A model generated the notes under the pieces. It had not been told where the DNA came from, ran no database searches, and worked only from the letters and a program-made list of their open reading frames with translations. A stretch of DNA of 64,000 nucleotides, taken from assembly GCA_049976205.1 (NCBI GenBank), contig JBMFIR010000001.1, forward strand, positions 1-64,000, written 5' to 3'. Of this stretch, positions 8,851 to 16,201 are shown in pieces. Source of the stretch: WYEN01 sp049976205 (GTDB taxonomy: Archaea > Thermoproteota > Thermoprotei_A > Sulfolobales > AG1). A program made the position numbers and the translations under genes. How positions within the stretch are numbered: position 1 is the first letter of the stretch; the number at the start of each line of letters is the position of its first letter.

Positions 8851-9293
8851 CATCTCTTCTCATCATATTTCTTTAAAGCCTCAATATTTTGAGCCTCTGA
8901 AGGATCTATTTCTTTAGTCTCTAACCAAGCATCTATGATCTCTTTAGCAACCTCTGGTGAAGTGAGTCTACCACTTAATGCTAACACATTTGCATCATTC
9001 CACAAACGAGCACCCTTAGCATTTTTAGCATCGAAAACCAGAGCCGCTCTCACACCTTTCACCTTATTAGCCGCTATTGATACTCCTGTTCCTGTATAGC
9101 ATATTACTATTCCAAAATCCACTTCTCCTCTAGCAACTAATTCACCTACTTCAAAACCCACGTTGGGCCAGGGCTCTGGCTTATTTGTTTTCATAGATCC
9201 TACTAAGACTAGTTTGTATCCTTTTTTCTCAAGATATTCTTTAAGGAATAAGGCTGCCGGGTAAATATCGTCAGATCCTATGGCGATCCTCAT
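8847..9293 (-). CDS. rpiB: Ribose-5-phosphate isomerase B / RpiB-LacAB family
   Basis: 148 aa from the ATG at 9293, which has GGTGAT about 8 nt upstream; a GTG five codons earlier lies inside that Shine-Dalgarno and is rejected. The N-terminus MRIAIGSDD and the block GIVICYTGTGVSIAANK with a catalytic-type Cys are family hallmarks. The enzyme interconverts ribose-5-phosphate and ribulose-5-phosphate, supplying ribose for nucleotides. The usual A-D-H-A-G loop is replaced by S-D-D-I-Y, so the exact sugar-phosphate substrate is uncertain. Confidence 0.85.
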   Translation of the reverse strand: MRIAIGSDDIYPAALFLKEYLEKKGYKLVLVGSMKTNKPEPWPNVGFEVGELVARGEVDFGIVICYTGTGVSIAANKVKGVRAALVFDAKNAKGARLWNDANVLALSGRLTSPEVAKEIIDAWLETKEIDPSEAQNIEALKKYDEKRC

Positions 9294-9377
9294 GAAATAA
9301 ATCACCAAAAGTAATATTTGGCAGAAGCCTATATAATTAATCGAGAGATCTTATACTCAGGAGTACTTAAAAAAGAA

Positions 9378-9392
9378 AAAACTTTTATATGC
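9378..9392 (+). promoter_or_regulatory. Promoter of alba
   Basis: A strong BRE/TATA pair: A-rich AAAAGAAAAA then ACTTTTATAT (TATA at 9382-9390). Transcription would start near 9412, at or next to the GAGGTGA Shine-Dalgarno (9410-9416), so the leader is very short. The strength fits an abundant chromatin protein. Confidence 0.6.
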
Positions 9393-9422
9393 CTGAAAAA
9401 AGAGTCTAAGAGGTGAAATATC

Positions 9423-9716
9423 TTGGCGACACAGCCACCAGCTGTTAATACTGTACTAGTGGGAAAGAAACCTGTTATGAACTATGTCTTAGCAATACTA
9501 CAAATGAATAGTCAAGGAATGAATAATATAGTTGTGAAAGCAAGAGGAAGAGCAATTAGTAAAGCTGTTGATGCCGTAGAGATCGTTAGAAAAAGATTTT
9601 TAAAAGATAGAGTAGACGTCAAGAAAATCGAGATCGGAAGCGAGCAACTAAAAACACAGGATGGGAGACTAGTGAGAACATCTACTATAGAGATCCATAT
9701 TGAAATAAAAAGTTAA
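9423..9716 (+). CDS. alba: Chromatin protein Alba
   Basis: 97 aa from a TTG with GAGGTGA 6 nt upstream. VLVGKKPVMNYV near the N-terminus holds the lysine pair whose acetylation modulates DNA binding in Sulfolobus Alba, and the ARGRAISKAVDAVEIVRKRF helix is diagnostic. Alba dimers coat DNA and RNA and are a main nucleoid component in histone-less Crenarchaeota. Monocistronic with a strong promoter. Confidence 0.97.
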   Translation: MATQPPAVNTVLVGKKPVMNYVLAILQMNSQGMNNIVVKARGRAISKAVDAVEIVRKRFLKDRVDVKKIEIGSEQLKTQDGRLVRTSTIEIHIEIKS

Positions 9717-9926
9717 TTTTTTAGCTAGATCATAGTAAACAAATAATGCTCTCATTTACTCTTTATCTATTATCTCTCTACCATATTCTTCTCATATAGC
9801 TCTTATACATGAAGATGAATTATTTGTCTAGAGTACATGTTCTTTATTTCATTGACAGCACATGAAAAATTAGTTATAAATTACATCAATCTTTAAAAGT
9901 AATTATAGATAATCTCAATAAAAGGA
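9717..9926. other. AT-rich gap between alba and S24e
   Basis: 210 bp of pyrimidine-rich, AT-rich sequence. I see no open reading frame, GC-rich island or paired C and D boxes. TATA-like runs near 9870-9890 may serve the ribosomal protein pair downstream. Confidence 0.5.
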
Positions 9927-10274
9927 TTGAGTAAGTTGGAGAAACCTCTAAAGGTAGTAAAAATCGATGATAAGAGAGTATTATTTATCTTAAGTGAGAA
10001 ATTCAATAATTTACTGAAGAGAAGAGAGATTGAAGCGAGAATAGAGCATGTAGGTATTGGAACACCTACTAGAACAGAGATCAGAGAAATTTTATCTAAG
10101 GTATATTCCGTGGACAAAGATCTCGTTGTTATAAGAAGAATAGATACCAGCTATGGAAGAGGCAGCTCTCGTATTATTGCAAAGATCTATAGTGATATAG
10201 AGACACTTAAAAAATTTGAGCAGGAATATGTATTAGCTAGAGATAGTGGTGAAAAAAAGAAGAAATCTGAGTAG
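9927..10274 (+). CDS. rps24e: Ribosomal protein eS24 (S24e)
   Basis: 115 aa from a TTG at 9927; a second TTG at 9936 (then E-K-P-L-K) is equally acceptable. The conserved core E-H-V-G-I-G-T-P-T-R-T-E-I and the basic, Lys-rich tail are typical of archaeal S24e in the 30S subunit. The next gene, S27ae, begins 14 bp after the stop, the usual archaeal S24e-S27ae pair. Confidence 0.95.
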   Translation: MSKLEKPLKVVKIDDKRVLFILSEKFNNLLKRREIEARIEHVGIGTPTRTEIREILSKVYSVDKDLVVIRRIDTSYGRGSSRIIAKIYSDIETLKKFEQEYVLARDSGEKKKKSE

Positions 10275-10288
10275 AGGTGATTATAGAG

Positions 10289-10471
10289 ATGGCTAAGGAG
10301 AAGAGATTCAGATCATCTCTCTATATTATTGAGGGAAACAGGATAAGACTTAAGAATAGGATATGCCCGAGATGTGGTGCTGTAATGGGCTACTATAAAG
10401 ATGGTGGAGGAGAGAGATGGTATTGTGGAAGATGTCATTATACTGATTTTATTGTTAAAAAAGGTTTTTAG
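10289..10471 (+). CDS. rps27ae: Ribosomal protein eS31 (S27ae)
   Basis: 60 aa from the ATG at 10289, which has AGGTGAT 7 nt upstream (a GTG at 10277 lies within that site). A four-cysteine zinc ribbon is complete: CPRCG and CGRC. Archaeal S27ae lacks the ubiquitin fusion found in eukaryotes, as here. Co-transcribed with S24e. Confidence 0.95.
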   Translation: MAKEKRFRSSLYIIEGNRIRLKNRICPRCGAVMGYYKDGGGERWYCGRCHYTDFIVKKGF

Positions 10472-10502
10472 CGGGCGTTGAGGTTCTTATTAGGGAGTTT
10501 GT

Positions 10503-11444
10503 ATGAGGAATAAGTTAAGAGGTAAGCATATATTATCTGCTCTTGATCTTGATGAAGAAGATCTTTATCAAATATTTGATTTATCTAGAGATCTAAAGAA
10601 GAGATTCTATTTAGGAGAGAGAATAATTCCTGTACTAAGAGGCAAGATACTAGGCTTAATATTTCAGAAACCCAGCACAAGAACTAGGGTTAGTTTCGAA
10701 GTTGCTATGAAGCAATTAGGAGGAGATACACTATATATGTCTTGGAACGAGCTTCAGCTAGGTAGAGGAGAGACCATAGCTGATACCGCGAGAGTCCTCA
10801 GTAGATACTTAGATGGTGTAGTTGCTAGAGTTTATAGACAATCTGATCTAGAGGAACTCGCCAACTACTCCTCAATACCTATTATAAATGGATTAAGTGA
10901 CTTAGAGCATCCTATACAAGCAGTATCAGACTTCTTCACAATCCACGAGAAATTCGGGAGATTCAAAGGATTAAAAATAGCTTTTGTTGGAGATGGTAGT
11001 GATAATGTTCTTAATAGTCTTCTAGCTGTGGGATCTAGATTAGGGATTGACTTCTGGATCGCCACTCCGTCGAATTATCAACCAGCTAAGCATATACTGG
11101 AGAAAGCTTATGAATTCTCTGAAAAATCTGGAGGTTCGATACATATAACCGAGGATCCTAGAGAGGCGGCTAAAGAAGCTGATGTTGTATATACAGACGT
11201 ATGGGTTTCAATGGGTCAAGAAGCTGAGAGAGAAAAAAGGATCAGAGACTTACAATCTTATAGAGTAGATACGAAACTAATGTCTCTGGCCAAGAGAAAC
11301 GCTGTTTTTATGCATTGTCTACCTGCTCACAGAGGTGAGGAAGTAACCGACGAAGTCATGGATGGACCTAACAGTATTGTGTGGGATCAGGCAGAGAATA
11401 GATTACATGTCCAAAAGGCTATTCTAGCACTTGTTCTTCAATGA
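10503..11444 (+). CDS. argF: Ornithine carbamoyltransferase
   Basis: 313 aa. The carbamoyl-phosphate loop STRTRVSFE, the HPIQAVSD segment and the ornithine-side motif HCLPAHRG are all present, so this is OTC rather than aspartate carbamoyltransferase. It makes citrulline from ornithine and carbamoyl phosphate, or runs in reverse in the arginine deiminase route. AGGGAG precedes the ATG. No other arginine gene lies nearby; a catabolic role cannot be excluded. Confidence 0.95.
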   Translation: MRNKLRGKHILSALDLDEEDLYQIFDLSRDLKKRFYLGERIIPVLRGKILGLIFQKPSTRTRVSFEVAMKQLGGDTLYMSWNELQLGRGETIADTARVLSRYLDGVVARVYRQSDLEELANYSSIPIINGLSDLEHPIQAVSDFFTIHEKFGRFKGLKIAFVGDGSDNVLNSLLAVGSRLGIDFWIATPSNYQPAKHILEKAYEFSEKSGGSIHITEDPREAAKEADVVYTDVWVSMGQEAEREKRIRDLQSYRVDTKLMSLAKRNAVFMHCLPAHRGEEVTDEVMDGPNSIVWDQAENRLHVQKAILALVLQ

Positions 11445-11446
11445 AA

Positions 11447-12117
11447 TTACTTAGATCTCTTCTTTTTTCTTTTAGTACTTGTTTTTCTCTTAGATTTCTT
11501 CTTGACTTTCTTCTTCTCTCCTTCTCTCTTTTTCTTTGATTCCTTCTCTTTCTCACGTTTAATCTTTTTCTCCTCTTTTTTAATCTCAGGTTGTTTTGGA
11601 GGGCTCAGAATCAGTGTTCCACCCTCACTCTGGATCACTATTAAATCACAGTTTGTTCCCAAACTATATGCCCCCTCGAATAAGAAATATGTCTCTATAT
11701 CTCTTCTTTCTTCGCTAGGAAATAACCATCTAATATCTTCACCTTTAAATATATTCTCCGAACTTGACACAGTTTCTCTATTTTTCTCTCTACATATAAC
11801 ACCTAACCTATCTACTCTAGTAAGCCTAGGTAGTGAAATGAATACCTCCCTTGATAACTCTTTAAATAGGTAAAGAACTTGGTGCTCGATACTATTTATC
11901 TTTGCTATAGCTAGTACATAATCTATAGTGTTCTCCTCAAGAAAATCTTTGTATAATGAAAAAAATTTCCTAGGTCAATCTCTCTCAGAACCTCTTTATC
12001 ATATGTGAGAGAAACCTCGACATCGTTGATTATCTTCTCTGTCTTCAGTAGTTCAATAGTTAGATACTCGCTAGAGAACATATATTTCTTAAGTAAGTAG
12101 ATGTCTGCCTTAGCCAT
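11447..12117 (-). CDS. Unknown protein with Lys-rich tail, reading frame split by a 1-nt shift at a T run
   Basis: The start codon at 12117 opens a 64-residue frame (MAKADIYLLKKYM...) that ends at a stop near 11923. If one T is added to the run of seven T on the coding strand (complement 11959-11965), or the ribosome slips -1 there, the frame continues as KDFLEENTIDYVLAIAK and reads straight into the block ending SSSENIFKGEDIRWLFP and the highly basic tail, for a total of about 223 aa. The tail (last 50 residues) is nearly all Lys/Glu/Arg. Function unknown; the N-terminal half is helical with no recognised motif. It may be one real gene with a sequencing error, an inactivated gene, or a recoded gene. 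Confidence 0.6.
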
Positions 12118-12151
12118 TTTTCTCTCTACAGAAATATTTTACACCTCCACG

Positions 12152-12646
12152 TTACCTCTTATAACCTATTTTTCTCAAAAACTGCTTTCTTTCAGAAACA
12201 TCTTCTTCTTTCTCTACACCTAGTGGCGTATATCCATCTATGACACCCAATACCCCTCTTCCCTGATCTGTCTCAGCAACAATTACTTGTAGAGGGTTTG
12301 ATGTCGCAGCAAAGATCCGCACAACCTCCTGAACATCTTTTAATCTATTCAGAATATTTATAGGCCAAGCATTCTTGATGTATATAATAAAGAAGTGTCC
12401 AGCACCTATTTTTAGAGCCATTTCTGATGCTAGTTTTATAAGTTCCTCATCGTTTCCATCTACACGAACTAATCTCTTTCCACTAGCTTCATTAAATGCT
12501 AACCCAAATTTTATTCCTGGGACAGAGGTTACAAGTGCTTCATAGACATCCTCGACTGTTTTTATGAAGTGTGAATGTCCAATTATAACGTTAGCACCCT
12601 CGGGTATAGGGATCTGTATAACTTCTATTTTCTTTAGCTCAGGCAA
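12152..12646 (-). CDS. Adenosine-specific kinase family protein
   Basis: 164 aa from a TTG. The sequence follows the PF04008 (adenosine specific kinase) pattern closely: GHSHFIKTVEDVYEAL, PGIKFGLAFNEASG, R-V-D-G-N-D, AGHFF and the C-terminal AETDQGRGVLGVIDG. Members bind adenosine, AMP or ADP; the physiological reaction is poorly defined. It starts 11 nt after the His-rich gene and forms a short operon with it. Confidence 0.88.
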   Translation of the reverse strand: MPELKKIEVIQIPIPEGANVIIGHSHFIKTVEDVYEALVTSVPGIKFGLAFNEASGKRLVRVDGNDEELIKLASEMALKIGAGHFFIIYIKNAWPINILNRLKDVQEVVRIFAATSNPLQVIVAETDQGRGVLGVIDGYTPLGVEKEEDVSERKQFLRKIGYKR

Positions 12647-12657
12647 TTTAGTTAGCC

Positions 12658-13071
12658 CTATAACTTATCTATTGCATCAGCTATAAGTTTTTTCTTTGTG
12701 TCTCTATCCTCTACTAATTGAGCTAGCTGAAGCTTTATTAATACTCTCACAAGCTCTTTTAATTCATCGATTGAGGAAACCAGATCATCTATAGACCTAG
12801 TCATACGATTAGTCCTCTCTGAGATCTGTGCTAATTCTCCTAATTGATGCTCCATTATATGAGCAATCGCATCTAGCAACTCAGCCGAGACTCCGACAGA
12901 TGACGCTTGGTGTTCATTGTAATGATCATGTTCGTGCTCATGATTGTGATGAGGCTCATGTTCATGTTCTACCTCTACTCCATGCTCTCTTTCTTCTCTC
13001 TCCTGAATCTCTCTAACAATCTCTCTCATATCTTCCTCGCTTTTAGGAAGTTTCTTGATTCTGAAGCTCAA
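12658..13071 (-). CDS. His-rich coiled-coil protein
   Basis: 137 aa from a TTG. A charged N-terminal helix is followed by a histidine/glutamate tract at about residues 30-54 (12 His, including H-E-H-E-H-D-H), then a coiled-coil region (about 65-125) with regular Ile/Leu spacing such as ISERTNRMTRSIDDLVSSIDELKELV. The tract could bind Ni, Zn or Co; the coiled coil suggests oligomerisation. No signal or membrane segment. Upstream partner of the adenosine-specific kinase gene. Family not recognised. Confidence 0.6.
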   Translation of the reverse strand: MSFRIKKLPKSEEDMREIVREIQEREEREHGVEVEHEHEPHHNHEHEHDHYNEHQASSVGVSAELLDAIAHIMEHQLGELAQISERTNRMTRSIDDLVSSIDELKELVRVLIKLQLAQLVEDRDTKKKLIADAIDKL

Positions 13072-13246
13072 CTCATTAACCTACTGATAATAATTATTAA
13101 CTCCACAGCTTATATCTATTATATCCTCCAATATTATAAATATATATAGCTATTTGAGAAATGTTTATACATATTAAGATCTGTTTCTAAGAAGATAAGA
13201 GTAAAAAACTAACCAAAATATTAGAAAAAAAGACTCTTTTAAAGGA

Positions 13247-14173
13247 TTACTCTAGATACTTGGGAGGTACTTGAGCCACGTTATCTCTTATTGCTTTAAC
13301 AGATTCTTCAAATAATTTTCTCTCATCTGAACTCAGATCTAGCTCAACTACTTTCTCAATACCGTTCCTTCCTAGAATTACTGGAACGTTAACACATATA
13401 TCTCTTAAACCGTATTCGCCGTCTAAACAAGCGCTCGCGAAGAACGTCTTCTTTTCGTCTTTCTTAATGGCTTTAGCCATAAGCATTAATCCTGCTCCTG
13501 GTCCATATGATGAGCTGTATCCTCTTAACTCAATTATTTTAGCACCAGCCTTTATGGTGTCTGTCACTACTTCATCTATATCTTTCTTGGACAATACCTT
13601 CTCAAGCGGGTTCCCAAATACTCTACTTAGTCTGGGTACCGGGAACATTTTCTCTCCGTGTTGACCTATAACAACAGCTTCTACATCGGCTGGAGAGATA
13701 TTTAATTTCTTGGCTATATAGTACCTCATTCTACCAGAATCTAATACACCACTAAAACCAATCACTTTATTTCTCGGCATTTTACTAGCTTTATAGAAGA
13801 CATAAACCATTGCATCGAGAGGATTTGTTGTAAGTATCACTGGGGCATTAGGAGCGTATTCGACAACTTTCTTAGCAATGTCTCTGACTACCTCAGCATT
13901 CTTCTCTACTAATTGCTCTCTTGTCATCCCTGGACCTCTGGGAAATCCCGCTGTCATAAGAACAAGATCTGATCCGCTCATATCCTTGAAATCATTAGAT
14001 CCATAGACCTTCACACTTTTACCTAGGATAGATAGAGCATGTGAAAGATCTAGAGCCTCACCCTGAGGTCTCCCAGGAACAACATCTATTAGCAAAACAT
14101 CGTCCAGTTCTTGAAACGTTATATATATAGCAGCAGCTGTACCAACTCTACCAGATCCAATAATAGTTATCAA
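13247..14173 (-). CDS. mdh: Malate dehydrogenase (LDH/MDH superfamily)
   Basis: 308 aa from a TTG with GAGGGGAG 4 nt upstream. The Rossmann glycine motif GSGRVGTAA, substrate-binding TTNPLDAMVY and catalytic histidine in GQHGEKMFPVP are present. It oxidises malate to oxaloacetate with NAD(P). The Arg in FPRGPGMTREQL is in the mobile loop and fits a dicarboxylate substrate, favouring malate over lactate. Single gene with its own promoter region. Confidence 0.94.
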   Translation of the reverse strand: MITIIGSGRVGTAAAIYITFQELDDVLLIDVVPGRPQGEALDLSHALSILGKSVKVYGSNDFKDMSGSDLVLMTAGFPRGPGMTREQLVEKNAEVVRDIAKKVVEYAPNAPVILTTNPLDAMVYVFYKASKMPRNKVIGFSGVLDSGRMRYYIAKKLNISPADVEAVVIGQHGEKMFPVPRLSRVFGNPLEKVLSKKDIDEVVTDTIKAGAKIIELRGYSSSYGPGAGLMLMAKAIKKDEKKTFFASACLDGEYGLRDICVNVPVILGRNGIEKVVELDLSSDERKLFEESVKAIRDNVAQVPPKYLE

Positions 14174-14250
14174 AAAACTCCCCTCAACATACTATTATGC
14201 TAAAGAAAATATAAATTAATTATTTTTATTTAAAACTTGATCCCTATAGA

Positions 14251-14985
14251 TTATACCCTGTCTGACCTCTCTCCTCGCCCTAAAGGGCAGGCCTTTAGGG
14301 AGCTCATTAGTTCCCAGCATCTATTCGGAGATATATTTGTCATCTGCTGGGCAGTCAAGGTGATCAGAAAACCTCCTATTTGAACAATAGCTTTTCTCCT
14401 AGTGTTCAGAGTCTCGATCAAGTTTCTATCAGTCTCAAAACCATATCTAGGACACCTTAATCTTCTATAACTATTTTCAATAAGCTTAGATCCACACTGA
14501 GCAAATTGTTGATTTGTATCTTGGCTCAACATCTATTACTAGCACACTTCTCTTAACTACTTGCTAACTGATCCAAAAAATCGGTCTTCTGGTATCCAAA
14601 CATGATCAATGCTATCCTGTGATTCTTTGGTAGTTTTCTCAATGCCTCAACAAGATTCATCAGATCCTCTACGGCTACAGCGAATCTATTGCTTCTAGCG
14701 ATCTCAATAATCTACTTAGAGTTCCTCTTAACCCAGTCCTTACAATGTTTCCAGCCTTCCCCTGAAAGCTTTTTATTTTTCTAAGAATCCCTCTTATCCT
14801 TAGCCAAGCATTGTATCTAGTAGATGAATATTTTCTCTGAAGATTCTCAGCCAATAATCTAAAACTTAGAGCTCTATCGATTAATTTCTCAAACTCTCTA
14901 ATGAGAATATGATTTACTAAAACAATCCTACTCTCATTGACATCAATACCTGTCCTGAAAGACGAGGCTTACACTTGTAAAATTA
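14251..14985 (-). pseudogene. tnpB (OrfB/TnpB RNA-guided nuclease family) remnant
   Basis: Pieces of a TnpB read leftward across several frames: GIDVNESRIVLVN and a helical region (14960-14700), then AVAVEDLMNLVEALRKLP and HRIALIMFGYQ (about 14690-14580), then VEPRYKSTIC (about 14540-14510), and the zinc-ribbon/RuvC-III end with CPRYGFETDRNLIETLN (14470-14400). Stops separate the pieces, and one zinc cysteine of the C-P-x-C-G knuckle is missing. The most open part is 14251-14532. A dead gene. Confidence 0.8.
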
Positions 14986-15465
14986 AAGCTATTAGAGTTG
15001 GAAAGTTCTGGATAATCCCCGAGAGCGAGATTATAAGATTTCTCCGCTGAGCTCAGCCCAGGGAAATTAAAGTTGTTGTTTACGCCAGAGCCTTTTCTAA
15101 TAAGCAGAAGAGAGAAAACAACTTAGATAGACAAACCGAGAGGTTGAGGAATTACTGCTCTGTAAAGGGATATAAAGCAGTCGACATTGTGACAGATGTT
15201 GTCAGCGAGTTAAGTGAGAAGAGGAGCGGGTTGCAAAAACTCTTCAGCATAGTTGTTAAGAAGCAAATTGACGTTATCGTAGTCGAGTTTAGAGATAGAT
15301 TAACGAGGTTCGGATTCGAGTATCTTAGAAGGTTTTTCGAGTCACTCGGAAAGCGAAAAGAGCTACGAAGAAGAGCTTGTAGAGAACTTCATATTAATAA
15401 TCACAAACTTCGTCACCAGAATATACGGGAAGCACTTTCAGAAGCTCAAGAAAGTAAAAAGTTAA
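14950..15465 (+). pseudogene. IS607-type serine recombinase tnpA remnant
   Basis: The tail of a MerR-like helix-turn-helix (KIKAIRVGKFW-IIPESEI) is followed by an in-frame TGA at 15048, then the resolvase domain VVVYARAFSNKQK...LDRQTERLRNYC, DVVSELSEKRSGLQKL and DVIVVEFRDRLTRFG. The normal Y-A-R-V-S-S has become Y-A-R-A-F-S, so the catalytic serine is a phenylalanine (codon 15093-15095). A frameshift near 15370 moves the true C-terminus (ELVENFILIITNFVTRIYG) into another frame. The N-terminus is truncated at the junction with the leftward tnpB piece. Confidence 0.85.
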
Positions 15466-15483
15466 TGGAAAAGCTGGTGATGA

Positions 15484-15988
15484 ATGAAGAAAGTAGTTGA
15501 GAAGACTTTGAAATTCAAGCTAGCTCCACTGGTTGAAGAAGATAACAACATACCTCGCCGAATTATCAAAGCAGATCATTGCAGATCTTGTAAGGAAGGA
15601 TCTAAAGGATTTAAAACTTGGTAATGTGAGAAAAATAGACAATTGAGCTACGGACTATTCACGCTCCCATATACCGCAAAGTGGTGTTTTACCTAAACTA
15701 CAAGTTCTACGAGAAAGGATTAAGCGCTATGAAACTCGACACTAGGAAGACATCTATCAAGTGTCCTGTTTGCGGCTATGTGGATAAAGTCAATAGGGCT
15801 AGCTGGATCATTTTAAAAGCAGAAGATGCGGCTTCGCTTTTAATACACGATATGTTATCTGCATAAATCTCTTCTCCCGCCTCAATGACGATGGGGTGGC
15901 CATCAGAGGCAGAGCTGTAATCCATCGTAAAGCAGGTCAAGTGGTACCCGTTGATGAAGCCTCCGATGAACTCGCGAAAAGAGAGTGA
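15484..15988 (+). pseudogene. Second tnpB remnant, C-terminal zinc ribbon readable
   Basis: Starts MKKVVEKTLKFKLAP, typical of a TnpB N-terminus, then loses frame within 20 codons. Most of the nuclease core is deleted. Near 15730-15790 MKLDTRKTSIKCPVCGYVDK matches the TnpB zinc ribbon, and the second half (FKSRRCGFAFN, then V-I-C-I-N-L) continues in a shifted frame, where it reads to the stop at 15988. One cysteine (K-C-R-R-C-G to K-S-R-R-C-G) is lost. It sits immediately 3' of tnpA, as in complete IS607 elements. Confidence 0.8.
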
Positions 15989-16110
15989 GTATTGAGGAGG
16001 AGGCTCGTGCTCGTAGCATCCAAGATAACCCAAACAACATAAGTACTTAGCTAATGGCGCGGACAACCACTAATCCTTAAAACCTCGGAACATAATTATT
16101 GAATTAGAGA

Positions 16111-16198
16111 GCCGCCGTAGCTCAGCTGGTAGAGCACCGGACTCATACGGTCGACCTGGGAGATCCGGGGGTCGCGGGTTCGAATCCCGCCGGCGGCA
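16111..16198 (+). tRNA. tRNA-Met (CAT), elongator type, with 15-nt intron
   Basis: Cloverleaf: acceptor GCCGCCG/CGGCGGC, D stem GCTC/GAGC, anticodon stem CCGGA/TCCGG, T arm GCGGG-TTCGAAT-CCCGC, discriminator A73, no encoded CCA. Anticodon CAT at 16144-16146. A 15-nt intron (16148-16162) sits at the canonical 37/38 position. The G1-C72 pair excludes initiator tRNA; an Ile(CAU) tRNA needing agmatidine cannot be ruled out from sequence alone. It lies 120 bp from the dead transposon and 3 bp from the end of the HerA-like gene. Confidence 0.93.
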
Positions 16199-16201
16199 TA
16201 A

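Larger units (their letters stand above)
14251..15988. mobile_element. Decayed IS607-type element(s) with tnpA and two tnpB remnants
   Basis: A block of broken transposon reading frames between mdh and tRNA-Met. A tnpB remnant runs leftward (14251 to about 14985). A serine-recombinase tnpA and a second tnpB remnant run rightward (about 14950-15465 and 15484-15988). tnpA followed by tnpB is the IS607 order. All frames carry stops or shifts, and the tnpA nucleophile is lost, so the element cannot move itself. Ends are not defined: no clear terminal repeats are expected for IS607 and none were seen. Confidence 0.8.

Noticed and set aside
15776..16066. 96-aa antisense frame
   Set aside because: Opposes the tnpB remnant; no start signal and no family resemblance.
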